From Flavihumibacter fluvii (GTDB lineage Bacteria > Bacteroidota > Bacteroidia > Chitinophagales > Chitinophagaceae), in assembly GCF_018595675.2 (NCBI RefSeq), contig NZ_CP092333.1, positions 706,001-770,000 on the forward strand: a DNA stretch of 64,000 bases, in the 5' to 3' direction. Below, piece after piece: positions 8,439 through 16,945 of this stretch (positions are counted from its first letter, which is position 1; every line of letters begins with the position of its first letter). The position numbers and the translations under genes are program-made. The notes beneath the pieces are model-generated. The model saw only the letters and a program-made list of their open reading frames with translations. It was not told the origin of the DNA and did no database searches.

Positions 8439-11400
8439 TGAATTTTATCCTTTTTGTACTTAAAAGAAATGCCTACTTCCTGCTGGCAGCAGCATGGTTA
8501 TTTACTATTGGGTTTATTCTTAATAATTATTTTTCCGGCGGCTCCTCAACGCCTTACCTGCAAAACGGGATGGAAAACCGGATCAGGAAACTGGAGAGAA
8601 AGTTCAGTGATATCGTTGCGGATACTGTATTACTCAAAGTGCTGGCTGAAGGCAGCTATCGGGAACAGCAGCTTGATGATCTCACAAAACTTGATATAAG
8701 CCTTTTTGTCTATAAGCCGGCTGCGCATGATAGCTGGAACCTTGCATTCTGGAGCAACCAACAGGCAGAGCCCAACAGCGACATCATTTATTCCCATGAT
8801 AACCACCAGCTGATCAAGCTCAGCAATGGTCAGTATGAATACATCCGGAAACTGGTGCCGCTTGCCAGGGAAACCCTGTTGGTGGTGGCATTGGTGCCTA
8901 TCCGCAAGGAATATTTTATCCAGAATAATAACCTGAAAACCCAGTTTGTGGGTTTCCCGAATGCAGAGAATAGTGTTAATCTTACGGAAGTTGAAACGGA
9001 ATTCCCTGTTCGGTGCATCAGCGGAAAAAACCTGTTTTACCTGCAGCCTAAAAATATCTATACCAGCCATACTGCCAATGAATGGGCGATCATGGTTAGT
9101 GTTTTTGGACTGGCATTATTACTGATCGTTATACATAATATGGCGAATAGTATCGGCGAGAGATACGGTTTCATCAAAGGGCTGCTATTCCTGACAGGTA
9201 CGATTGTTTTACTCAGGTCAATGACCTATATATTCAAGGAAGCGCTTTCATGGCGTGCCTATGAATTATTTGATCCCTCCATTTACAGTTCAAATGCCTT
9301 TCTGCCAACCCTTGGCGACCTGCTGATCAATGTATTCCTGTTCTGCTGGATACTTTTATTTATTTATAGGAAAAGTGATGCGGTTAACCTGCGGCCTTTA
9401 CGGAACAAATTCTTCCATTGGCCCCTGGTGGCTTTCGGCGCATTTTTAATGGTCGTCATCACTTTTTCATTTGCCGTGGTGATCAAGAGCCTGATTGCTG
9501 ATGCGCGTATTTCTTTCAATGTGACCAATGTGTTCAGCCTGAATATCTACAGTGTTTTAGGTTTTGTGGTACTGGCTACCCTGGCATTGAGTTATTTCCT
9601 GGCATCGTCTATCATACTTCGCTGGCTGAAACCCCTGCTTGAGCAAAATGTTGTTGTATTTTATGCATTGCTCTCCGGCATTGGCCTGCTGGTCATTACT
9701 TTTATCCGCACCAATAACCTGGTAGAGCTTAATATATTTGTGTTGTTGTGGTTGCTGGTATATGTATGGTTGATGCGGCAATCTATTGTGCGGTCCATGG
9801 ATACCCGCTGGTCGGTATCGCTGCTGTTGTTGTGGATATTCCTGTACTCAGTATCCATTTCACTCATTATTATCGGCGAGAACAGCCGTATTGAAATGGA
9901 GCAGCGTAAGCGCACAGCTGAAAAACTTTCCTTACAGGCTGATCCGACAAGTGACAGGTTGCTCAGTATTGCACTGGCTTACTTCGACAATGATTTTTTG
10001 TATAATAATTTTGACCGCTTCCGGTTCGCTTCCTCCAATAAATATTTAAAGGATAGCCTGATTAATAAGAATTTCAGCGCCTACCTCAATAAGTACGATA
10101 CCCGTTTGTATACTTTTGATGCCACAGAAAAGCCCCTGTATAATGAGGACCCGGTATCCTATGACACACTTAATACGATTTTCCGTATTGAAGGGAAGCC
10201 CACGAATGTAACCGATATGCGGTACTATGAAAAAGGGTTTGACCGCTTCTCCTATATCTCCCGCAAGATGGTGACAGATTCCACGGGAGTGGGCGTTGGA
10301 TATATCTTCATTTTGTCGGATCCTAAGAAATACAAAAGTGATGCTTTGGTACCGGAACTCTTCAGGGCAAGGAAGGATTTCCTGCCGGATGAATATTCCC
10401 CCATTTACAGTTATGCGATCTATAATAACAATGAACTGGTGGATTATTATAATAATTATCCTTTCCCTACACGCTTGAGCGCCAGCCAGGTTCCCCGAAA
10501 TAATTTTACCCAGCGGCAATCTTCCAACTATGATGAATTATGGTACCGTGATAACAATAAGGTAGTGGTCATTGCCCGACGCGATAATCTCTGGCTGGAA
10601 TCCATCACACTGGTCGCCTACCTGTTCAGTACCTTTTTATTGTTACTGGGTTTGTTCCGGCTCACCAGCATGCTGGTAAGGTCGCGCCTCAGGCTCGACA
10701 ACCTGAAACAGGAATTGCAGATGAACCTGCGCACGCAAATCCATGGAACGATCATTTTCATCAGCCTGTTTTCTTTCCTGGTTATCGGTGGCGCTATTAT
10801 ATTCTTCTTCATCAACAGGTATAATAAGAACAAGCAGGACCAGCTGAGTAAGGCCATCCAGATCATGACCAATGAGGTTCAAACCAAGATCGACAGCCGG
10901 TCTTTCCTGGATTATATGATCAAATTGTATGAAGAAGGGTACAATGAATTGCTGGAGAACCTGGTGCAGGAAGTGTCTGAGATCCATGGAACAGACATCA
11001 ATATTTATGACCTTAACGGTGAGTTGCGTTTGTCCTCTAACCCCTTTATTTATGACAAGGGGATATTGAGCGTTCGGATGAATCCGCAGGCCTATTATAA
11101 GTTGCACCGGCAAAGGTTTATTCAATGCACAGAAGAAGAAAGGATGGGCAGCATTACGTACCAGAGCATCTATTCCCCGGTGCGTGATGAGAAGGGGAAC
11201 GCGTATGCCTACCTGAATATGCCGTCTTTTGATTCACAGGATGAACTTAAAAAGGAGATCTCCAATTTTTTAATGACCATCATCAACCTCAACGTTTTCA
11301 TTTTCCTGATCGCCGGAGTGATCGCCCTGTTCATTACGAACCGGATTACCTCGTCATTCTCGCTCATCAGTGAAAAGATGCGTGCAGTGAGCCTTGGCCA

Positions 11401-12193
11401 GCATAATGATGCGATCGACTGGCACCGGGAAGATGAGATAGGGGAACTGGTGAAAGAATACAATAAGATGGTGCTGAAACTGGAAGAGAGTGCTGCCGCG
11501 CTGGCGAAAAGCGAAAGGGAAGGGGCCTGGCGTGAAATGGCACGGCAGGTGGCCCATGAGATCAAGAATCCGCTCACACCCATGAAACTGAGCATTCAAT
11601 ACCTGGAGAAAGCCATTGATAATAATACGGTCGATGTGAAGCAACTCACCAGGAATGTTGCACATACCCTTGTAGAGCAGATTGATCACTTATCGAAGAT
11701 AGCTTCTGAGTTTTCGCAGTTTGCCAATATCAGTAATGTGCATAATGAAGTGTTCGACCTGCATGAAATATTGTACTCATTATCGCATTTGTATGAATCC
11801 AGCGAGCAGGTAAATTTCAGCTGGAAACCGGTATCGCGTAAAGTAATGGTGGATGCAGACAGGACGCAATTGAACCGGCTTTTCACCAACCTGCTGCAGA
11901 ATGCGGTTGAAGCCACCATGAACAATGCAGATCCCATGGTGAGCATGGAAGAGCACGTAGAAAATAATATGATTATTGTTCGCGTCAAAGACAATGGCCA
12001 GGGTATTCCCGAAGCCATGCAGTCCAAAATCTTTACGCCTAACTTTACTACAAAGACTTCCGGCACCGGGCTGGGACTGGCAATGAGCAAGGGTATTGTG
12101 GAACAGGCCAAAGGCCGTATATGGTTTGAAACCCGTGAAAATGCCGGCACGGTGTTTTTTGTGGAACTCCCTCTTGAGGGTGAACTGGCCTGA
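8438..12193 (+). CDS. Very large multi-TM NtrY-like sensor histidine kinase
   Basis: 1251 residues counted from the ATG at 8438; a TTG one codon earlier is possible but the ATG overlapping the mazG stop is the natural coupled start. One TM helix near residue 10-30, a first extracytoplasmic segment, then about eight TM helices between 215 and 465, a second sensor segment, two more helices near 725-790, a third sensor segment and a last helix near 945. A HAMP linker, HisKA (AHEIKNPLTP, phosphorylated H1040) and HATPase_c (NLLQNAVEA, DNGQGIPE, GTGLGLAM) follow. The kinase end is NtrY-like. Three extracytoplasmic regions in one chain is unusual. No response regulator lies next to it, so the partner is unknown. 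Confidence 0.92.
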   Translation: MNFILFVLKRNAYFLLAAAWLFTIGFILNNYFSGGSSTPYLQNGMENRIRKLERKFSDIVADTVLLKVLAEGSYREQQLDDLTKLDISLFVYKPAAHDSWNLAFWSNQQAEPNSDIIYSHDNHQLIKLSNGQYEYIRKLVPLARETLLVVALVPIRKEYFIQNNNLKTQFVGFPNAENSVNLTEVETEFPVRCISGKNLFYLQPKNIYTSHTANEWAIMVSVFGLALLLIVIHNMANSIGERYGFIKGLLFLTGTIVLLRSMTYIFKEALSWRAYELFDPSIYSSNAFLPTLGDLLINVFLFCWILLFIYRKSDAVNLRPLRNKFFHWPLVAFGAFLMVVITFSFAVVIKSLIADARISFNVTNVFSLNIYSVLGFVVLATLALSYFLASSIILRWLKPLLEQNVVVFYALLSGIGLLVITFIRTNNLVELNIFVLLWLLVYVWLMRQSIVRSMDTRWSVSLLLLWIFLYSVSISLIIIGENSRIEMEQRKRTAEKLSLQADPTSDRLLSIALAYFDNDFLYNNFDRFRFASSNKYLKDSLINKNFSAYLNKYDTRLYTFDATEKPLYNEDPVSYDTLNTIFRIEGKPTNVTDMRYYEKGFDRFSYISRKMVTDSTGVGVGYIFILSDPKKYKSDALVPELFRARKDFLPDEYSPIYSYAIYNNNELVDYYNNYPFPTRLSASQVPRNNFTQRQSSNYDELWYRDNNKVVVIARRDNLWLESITLVAYLFSTFLLLLGLFRLTSMLVRSRLRLDNLKQELQMNLRTQIHGTIIFISLFSFLVIGGAIIFFFINRYNKNKQDQLSKAIQIMTNEVQTKIDSRSFLDYMIKLYEEGYNELLENLVQEVSEIHGTDINIYDLNGELRLSSNPFIYDKGILSVRMNPQAYYKLHRQRFIQCTEEERMGSITYQSIYSPVRDEKGNAYAYLNMPSFDSQDELKKEISNFLMTIINLNVFIFLIAGVIALFITNRITSSFSLISEKMRAVSLGQHNDAIDWHREDEIGELVKEYNKMVLKLEESAAALAKSEREGAWREMARQVAHEIKNPLTPMKLSIQYLEKAIDNNTVDVKQLTRNVAHTLVEQIDHLSKIASEFSQFANISNVHNEVFDLHEILYSLSHLYESSEQVNFSWKPVSRKVMVDADRTQLNRLFTNLLQNAVEATMNNADPMVSMEEHVENNMIIVRVKDNGQGIPEAMQSKIFTPNFTTKTSGTGLGLAMSKGIVEQAKGRIWFETRENAGTVFFVELPLEGELA

Positions 12194-12195
12194 GT

Positions 12196-13872
12196 CTATT
12201 TTCTTTTTGTGGCTTGCTGTTGCAGGAAAGTTTCCAGTTCAGTACGACTAAAACTGCTTAGGTTATTGCTGGCCGTTAGTCCGCCTTTCTGCGCGCTGAT
12301 CACTCCAAACCGCACATCATCAAAACCCTCCACCTGGTGGGCATCGGGATCGATGGACAGGAGGCAACCTTTTTCCATCGCATACGGAATCCAGCTCCAG
12401 TCAATATCTAATCTTCTCGGGTGGGCGTTGATTTCGATCACTACCCGGTGGGCTGCACAGGCATCAATGATCAAACGGTGGTCTACCGGGTAACCTGGCC
12501 GGCTTAGTAACAGCCTGCCGGTCATATGGCCAAGGATGGTCGTGGCTGGATGCTGAATGGCTTTAAGGAGGCGTTGCATGGCCTTCTCTTCTGTCATTTT
12601 CAGGTTGCTGTGTACTGATGTAATCACGAGGTCAAAGCTGTTTAGCACGTCATCTTCATAATCGAGGCTGCCATCTGTAAGGATATCGCACTCGATACTT
12701 TTAAAGATGCGGAAGGGCGCCAGTTTTTTATTGAGCTCATTAATCAGGGCATGCTGTTCCCGGATCCGTTCTGCCGATAAGCCGTTGGCATAAAATGCAG
12801 AGCGGCTGTGGTCACTGATCACCAGGTATTCATAGCCCTTTGTGATACAGGCATTAGCCATTACCTCAAGTGTGTGGAGTCCATCGCTCCAATTGCTGTG
12901 CGAATGGATGATGCCTTTAATATCACTAACCTGGATAGTGGCTGGCAACGAATGCTGTTTGGCCAACAGGATATTGGCCGGCAGTTCTCTTTGGTTAAAC
13001 GGGATGTATTGCAGGCCGTATTTTGAAAAAATAGCTGCTTCTGTATCATAAACCTGGTCTTCGTTGAAATCTGTGTTTTGTTTGAAGGCTTGCAGAAAGG
13101 GCTCATTGCAGGAGGATACAAACAACTGGCTAACGAATTGGTCTTTACCGGCCGGTATAAAACCAAGGCTGATGCCTTCTGGTCCGGTTGCAGTAATATG
13201 GGGATCGGAACTTGTTATGTTGAAATGCTGGTCCTGCAGGAACTTAATTAAGGTATCCGTTGGAATCGTTGTGAGCAATTGCAGGTGGGTTATGATATCA
13301 TTTTGCCTGAGGATTTCCCCGGCCAGTGCAGTTTGCTGCACCGGGAAATTTTCCTGCAACACTTTTACAATCTGTTGGGCATAGGGTTCGATTTCTGCAT
13401 AAAGGAAATGCCCCTGGTGCTGGAAATAAAACTGGATGGCCTGTTTTACGCTTTCCTGTGTTTTTTCACCGAAGCCTTTATACATCAGCAGGCGGTTTTC
13501 ATTGCAGGCATATAATAATTCACCTAGGGATTCGAGTCCCATTTCCTTCCAGATGGTGGCGATTTTTTTTGGACCAAGTCCTTTGATCTGCATCATTTCC
13601 AAAATTCCCGGCGGGGTTTTGGCGACCAGTTCGTTGAGGGTAGAGAGTTGTCCGGTCTGCAGAAGCTCGGTGATTTTTTTTGCGGCACTGTCGCCTATAC
13701 CTTTAAAGGAGGCGATTTTTTCAGTGGGCGTTCCGGATAACTGGACGGGCAGTTTTTCTATAGCAAAGGCTGCGGCAGAATAGGATTTGGCCTTGAAGGG
13801 ATTGTCACCATGGATATCCATCAGTTTGGCCAGGAGGCTGAATTGGTCGGCGATCGCATAATTGTCCATCAT
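12196..13872 (-). CDS. PolX-type protein with intact PHP domain and decayed polymerase site
   Basis: 558 residues in PolX order: N-terminal HhH/8-kDa-like region (1-90, with FKGIGDSAAKKI and IKGLGPKKIATIW hairpins), pol-beta-like middle and C-terminal PHP domain from about 318. The PHP metal ligands are present (H323-S-H325, D330, SIECDIL, TSVHSN, SIDPDAH), so 3'-5' exonuclease or phosphoesterase activity is plausible. The polymerase motif, normally GS...DxD, reads AGEILRQNDIITHLQLL at 183-200, so both metal-binding aspartates are gone (H196, Q198), and the later dNTP-binding TGS segment is also unrecognisable. DNA polymerisation is therefore unlikely. Two adjacent ATG codons open the frame. 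It ends 2 bp from the convergent histidine kinase. Confidence 0.85.
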   Translation of the reverse strand: MMDNYAIADQFSLLAKLMDIHGDNPFKAKSYSAAAFAIEKLPVQLSGTPTEKIASFKGIGDSAAKKITELLQTGQLSTLNELVAKTPPGILEMMQIKGLGPKKIATIWKEMGLESLGELLYACNENRLLMYKGFGEKTQESVKQAIQFYFQHQGHFLYAEIEPYAQQIVKVLQENFPVQQTALAGEILRQNDIITHLQLLTTIPTDTLIKFLQDQHFNITSSDPHITATGPEGISLGFIPAGKDQFVSQLFVSSCNEPFLQAFKQNTDFNEDQVYDTEAAIFSKYGLQYIPFNQRELPANILLAKQHSLPATIQVSDIKGIIHSHSNWSDGLHTLEVMANACITKGYEYLVISDHSRSAFYANGLSAERIREQHALINELNKKLAPFRIFKSIECDILTDGSLDYEDDVLNSFDLVITSVHSNLKMTEEKAMQRLLKAIQHPATTILGHMTGRLLLSRPGYPVDHRLIIDACAAHRVVIEINAHPRRLDIDWSWIPYAMEKGCLLSIDPDAHQVEGFDDVRFGVISAQKGGLTASNNLSSFSRTELETFLQQQATKRK

Positions 13873-13900
13873 GCGGGCAAAGGTAGGGGGAATATAAAAT

Positions 13901-13928
13901 AAAAAGTCCCGGACGAACCGGGACCTTT
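13901..13928 (-). terminator. Rho-independent terminator of the H1-like gene
   Basis: Perfect 7-bp stem GTCCCGG/CCGGGAC (13906-13912 with 13918-13924), 5-nt loop, and on the minus strand a following TTTTT run. It lies between the stop of the H1-like gene (13949) and the start of the PolX-type gene. Confidence 0.85.
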
Positions 13929-13948
13929 AGTATCATTTGCTTTAGCGA

Positions 13949-14191
13949 TTAAGCTTTTTTAGCGGCGATAGCTTTCTTTACGGCGCCTTTTACAACAGCC
14001 TTTTTGATCGCTTTTTTAACGATGGCTTTCTTGATAGCCTTTTTAACTACAGCTTTCTTGATAGCCTTTTTAACTACAGCCTTCTTAACTGCTTTTTTAA
14101 CTACAGCTTTCTTAACTGCTTTTTTAACTACAGCTTTCTTAACTGCTTTTTTTGCTACAGCTTTTTTAACTGCTTTTTTTGCGGTTGCCAT
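13949..14191 (-). CDS. Lysine/alanine-rich histone H1-like DNA-binding protein
   Basis: 80 residues made almost entirely of eight 9-residue units of KKAVKKAVV type between MATA and AKKA. This is the composition of bacterial H1-like proteins (Hc1, AlgP C-terminal tail), which bind DNA non-specifically and compact the nucleoid. There is no folded domain. The DNA carries a matching 27-bp tandem repeat, so copy number can be expected to vary by slippage. It has its own terminator downstream and a perfect 9-bp inverted repeat just upstream of the ATG. The opposite strand is also open here, but only as a consequence of the repeat. Confidence 0.8.
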   Translation of the reverse strand: MATAKKAVKKAVAKKAVKKAVVKKAVKKAVVKKAVKKAVVKKAIKKAVVKKAIKKAIVKKAIKKAVVKGAVKKAIAAKKA

Positions 14192-14207
14192 TTTTTTAGA
14201 ATTTAAT

Positions 14208-14230
14208 GTTTAGTAATTGGGTTACTAAAC
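14208..14230. promoter_or_regulatory. Inverted repeat in the 5' leader of the H1-like gene
   Basis: GTTTAGTAA (14208-14216) and TTACTAAAC (14222-14230) form a perfect 9-bp inverted repeat with a 5-nt loop, ending 17 nt before the H1-like ATG on the minus strand. It could be an operator or an mRNA hairpin; no T-run follows, so it is not a terminator. Confidence 0.5.
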
Positions 14231-14290
14231 GTAAAAATATAAACAAATTGCATATTGCAAAATTTTTTTTTGTTGTTTAACCCGAAATGA

Positions 14291-14557
14291 TTAAGCAACA
14301 ACTTCAACAGCTGCAACAGAAACGATAGTTTTATCGCCTTTGGTTTTCCTGAATTCTACAACTCCATCAGTTAATGCAAACAGTGTGAAATCCCTTCCCA
14401 CGCTTACATTTTTACCAGGATGATATTCTGTTCCGCGTTGACGAACGATGATATTGCCAGCGATTGCAGGTTGACCACCAAAGATTTTTACACCGAGGCG
14501 CTTGCTTTGCGAGTCGCGACCGTTCTTAACACTACCTTCACCTTTTTTGTGTGCCAT
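14291..14557 (-). CDS. rpmA: Large ribosomal subunit protein bL27
   Basis: 88 residues: [20 protein letters not shown] at the start, then [13 protein letters not shown] and [10 protein letters not shown], the bL27 signature. Its N-terminal tail reaches the peptidyl-transferase centre. There is no N-terminal extension of the kind that needs Prp protease in Firmicutes. It follows rplU by 12 bp, the standard pair. Confidence 0.98.
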   Translation of the reverse strand: MAHKKGEGSVKNGRDSQSKRLGVKIFGGQPAIAGNIIVRQRGTEYHPGKNVSVGRDFTLFALTDGVVEFRKTKGDKTIVSVAAVEVVA

Positions 14558-14569
14558 GACGTATAAGTT

Positions 14570-14872
14570 TTATGCGATTTCGTTGATCTTGATTTTGGTA
14601 AAATGCTTTCTGTGACCTAGTTTTTTGCGAAAGCCTTTTCTTCTTTTCATTTTGAAGGCGATCACTTTGTCACCCTGGAGGTGGTCAACGATCTCAGCTT
14701 TTACAACAGCTTTAACCGCGTCACCTGCACTGAGGCTTCCATTGTTATCTACCAGCAATACTTCAGCAAATTCTACTTTATCGCCGGCGTTTCCTGACAA
14801 TTGAGGAACGTACAAGGTTTGGTCTTTTTCCACCTTGAATTGCTGTCCGGCTATTTTAACTACTGCAAACAT
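14570..14872 (-). CDS. rplU: Large ribosomal subunit protein bL21
   Basis: 100 residues with the usual MFAVVKIAGQQFKVEKD start, VLLVDNNG in the middle and KMKRRKGFRKKLGHRKHFTKIKI at the end, which contacts 23S rRNA. First gene of the rplU-rpmA operon, driven by the promoter at 14894-14924. Confidence 0.98.
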   Translation of the reverse strand: MFAVVKIAGQQFKVEKDQTLYVPQLSGNAGDKVEFAEVLLVDNNGSLSAGDAVKAVVKAEIVDHLQGDKVIAFKMKRRKGFRKKLGHRKHFTKIKINEIA

Positions 14873-14893
14873 AATTTACCAAAATTAGGAGTG

Positions 14894-14924
14894 CAAAGGT
14901 AAGGGGAAAAACCTAACCTGCCAA
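14894..14924 (-). promoter_or_regulatory. Promoter of rplU-rpmA
   Basis: On the minus strand a perfect -7 box TACCTTTG (14894-14901) is preceded by TTGG (14921-14924) with a 19-bp spacer, fitting the Bacteroidota TTTG-N19-21-TAnnTTTG consensus. The leader to the rplU ATG is about 20 nt. Confidence 0.7.
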
Positions 14925-15011
14925 TAGATACAAAGAAATATTTACCGCAAATTTAAAGGGCCGGATGCAAATACCCCCCTAAATTTGTTGGCATTCATCC
15001 AGCTAAGCACT

Positions 15012-16505
15012 ATGAAATTCAAGTCTTTTTTGGCAAAACCCTTTGCAGCCTATGTAGTGAAACAGGTTAAAAGGTCCATGCAGAACGCGGTTGCCGACCA
15101 GGATGCGATCTTTCGCGACCTGTTAAAAGTAGGAGTGACCACCCAATTTGGTAAGGATCATCACTTTAGCGATATAAAAACAATTGCCGACTACCGGCAG
15201 GCCGTTCCTGTGCGGGATTATGAGGCCTTCAAGCCTTATATAGACCAGGTGAAGGAAGGCAAACACAACGTCCTTTGGAAGGGGCAGCCCCTGTATTTTG
15301 CCAAAACCTCGGGAACCACAAGTGGCGTAAAGTATATCCCTATTTCAAAGGATTCCATGCCCAATCATTTTAATACCGGCCGGAATGCTGTGCTGTGTAA
15401 CCTCGCCGAAATCGGCAATCCCAGGGTATTTGACGGTAAAATGATCTTTTTATCTGGTTCGCCAGAGCTGGAGAGAGTAGGCGGGGTACCAACCGGACGG
15501 TTAAGTGGCATCATCAATCACCAGATACCTTCTTACCTGCGCACCAACCAGTTGCCTTCCTATGAAACGAATTGTATTGAGGACTGGGAATCCAAGCTGG
15601 ACAAAATTGTGGAAGAGACCATTAACCGGAATATGACCCTCATCAGCGGTATTCCACCCTGGATGCAAATGTATTTTGATCGCCTAATAGAGGTAAGTGG
15701 TAAAAAAGTAGGCACCCTGTTCCCTGATTTTTCCGTGTTGGTGCATGGGGGTGTGAATTTTGAGCCCTACAAAGCCAAATTATTTGACAGCATTGGCCGG
15801 AAAGTAGCGGCGATCGAAACCTTTCCGGCATCCGAAGGATTTTTTGCTTTCCAGGACTCCCAGCATACCGAAGGTTTGTTATTGAATACAAATAGCGGGA
15901 TATTTTTCGAGTTTGTGCCAATTGCTGAAGTGTTCTCTGAAAAACCCACGCGGCTGAACCTGAATGAGGTGAAAACCGGGGAGAATTATGCCTTGATTAT
16001 TAATAGTAATGCCGGACTATGGAGTTATAATATTGGCGATACCGTGAAATTTGTATCAACTGACCCTTACCGGATTGTAGTTTCGGGCCGTATCAAACAT
16101 TTTATCTCAGCCTTTGGCGAACACGTGATCGGTGAAGAAGTGGAGTTTAGCCTTATGAAGGCCGCGGCTGAGTCAGGAGTAAAGATTACTGAATTCACAG
16201 TGGCACCAATGATAGCCGGCGGTAAAGGAAAATCCTACCATGAATGGCTGATCGAATTTGACCAGCAGCCGGAGAATATGGATCATTTTGCCGGGTTGGT
16301 GGACCAGAATCTCAGGCAGAAGAATATTTATTATGATGACCTCATAACCGGTAATATTTTATTGCCGCTGAAGATCAGGTCCATCAAAAAGAATGGTTTT
16401 ATAGATTATATGAAAAGTGTGGGCAGGTTGGGTGGACAAAATAAAGTGCCGCGATTAAGCAATGACCGGAGCCTCGCGGGGGCCTTGGAGCCCTGGGTAG
16501 AGTGA
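15012..16505 (+). CDS. GH3-family acyl-adenylate-forming (acyl acid amido synthetase-like) enzyme
   Basis: 497 residues from the ATG at 15012; a TTG nine codons upstream is less likely. The ATP/AMP-binding loop AKTSGTTSGVKYIPIS near residue 95 and the later EGFFAFQD and GRIKHFISAFGEHVIGEEVE segments define the GH3 family of the adenylate-forming superfamily. Plant GH3 enzymes conjugate amino acids to auxin or jasmonate; bacterial members are common in Bacteroidota and their substrates are not known. It is divergent from rplU. Its stop codon lies inside a short tandem repeat block. Confidence 0.88.
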   Translation: MKFKSFLAKPFAAYVVKQVKRSMQNAVADQDAIFRDLLKVGVTTQFGKDHHFSDIKTIADYRQAVPVRDYEAFKPYIDQVKEGKHNVLWKGQPLYFAKTSGTTSGVKYIPISKDSMPNHFNTGRNAVLCNLAEIGNPRVFDGKMIFLSGSPELERVGGVPTGRLSGIINHQIPSYLRTNQLPSYETNCIEDWESKLDKIVEETINRNMTLISGIPPWMQMYFDRLIEVSGKKVGTLFPDFSVLVHGGVNFEPYKAKLFDSIGRKVAAIETFPASEGFFAFQDSQHTEGLLLNTNSGIFFEFVPIAEVFSEKPTRLNLNEVKTGENYALIINSNAGLWSYNIGDTVKFVSTDPYRIVVSGRIKHFISAFGEHVIGEEVEFSLMKAAAESGVKITEFTVAPMIAGGKGKSYHEWLIEFDQQPENMDHFAGLVDQNLRQKNIYYDDLITGNILLPLKIRSIKKNGFIDYMKSVGRLGGQNKVPRLSNDRSLAGALEPWVE

Positions 16506-16653
16506 GCAGGGAGCAGGAAGCAGTGAGCAGGGATACCCAACGGGTGGTTCAGCAGAATATTTTTGGACATTAATGTGCCGTTAATAAAATTTAAGCGGGG
16601 CATGACATGGAACTGCTCCCTGCTCACTTCTTCCTGCTAACTGCTCCCTCCTC
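16500..16653. repeat. Inverted pair of heptamer repeat blocks after the GH3 gene
   Basis: Block one (16500-16533) is built of GAGCAGG-type 7-bp units and contains the GH3 stop codon. Block two (16612-16653) is the reverse complement type (CTGCTCC, CTGCTCA units). They are separated by about 78 bp, which holds no gene. The arms could pair into a long hairpin acting as a terminator before the arginine promoter. Confidence 0.7.
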
Positions 16654-16662
16654 CATATTTTT

Positions 16663-16696
16663 TTTGGGATATTTCAACAAAAAACGTATAATTTTG
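16663..16696 (+). promoter_or_regulatory. Promoter of the arginine operon
   Basis: TAATTTTG (16689-16696) is a perfect TAnnTTTG -7 box. TTTG at 16663-16666 lies 22 bp upstream, one or two bases longer than usual. A start near 16703 would leave about 25 nt before the leader peptide ATG at 16728. Confidence 0.6.
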
Positions 16697-16727
16697 CCTC
16701 GCAAATCAAAAACAAGGTAAAACGATC

Positions 16728-16835
16728 ATGAAAGCAACCCAACAACATAGCCTTCCTGTTCAACTGGATTGCCCCGTTGTTGCTTCCCCGGAAGCTTCCT
16801 CTGCTATTGCGCCACGATTGCGACGTGGATGCTGA
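16728..16835 (+). CDS. Putative arginine leader peptide (35 aa)
   Basis: A 35-codon frame with an ATG start about 32 nt after the -7 box, ending in PRLRRGC-stop. Three of the last six sense codons are arginine (R30 CGA, R32 CGA, R33 CGT; 16815-16826), placed just before the stop at 16833-16835. The next gene is the first of the arginine operon. The stop codon is also the first three bases of a helix (see next entry). There is no homologous protein I recognise, and the peptide is far too short to be an enzyme, so a ribosome-stalling sensor is the best reading. The final cysteine codon leaves open a cysteine-sensing role. Not proven to be translated. Confidence 0.6.
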   Translation: MKATQQHSLPVQLDCPVVASPEASSAIAPRLRRGC

Positions 16836-16928
16836 TAGGACGAGCCCTTTGCACCGGCCCCTATCAGTGAAAAAAGCCCAATGGATCTTATTCTTACACG
16901 ACCAGTGTTCGCTAAAATTTTTACTGAT
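16831..16928 (+). promoter_or_regulatory. Candidate arginine attenuator: two mutually exclusive helices
   Basis: Helix A pairs TGATAGG (16833-16839, starting at the leader stop) with CCTATCA (16860-16866) and extends outward with a C-G and G-T pairs. Helix B pairs ATCAGT-AAAAA (16863-16874, one bulged G) with TTTTTACTGAT (16918-16928). They share 16863-16866, so only one can form. A small ACAC/GTGT hairpin lies within helix B's loop. There is no strong GC-rich terminator with a T-run, so control may act on the weak TTG start of the next gene (16946) rather than on transcription. Folding energies were not calculated. Confidence 0.5.
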
Positions 16929-16945
16929 TCTTAATTTATTGTCAG

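Noticed and set aside
14004-14213. Open frame on the plus strand opposite the H1-like gene, giving a repetitive AFLTTAFLI protein
   Set aside because: It is the reverse strand of the KKAVKKAVV repeat; its hydrophobic repeat follows automatically from the coding strand, which has the ATG, terminator and known composition.
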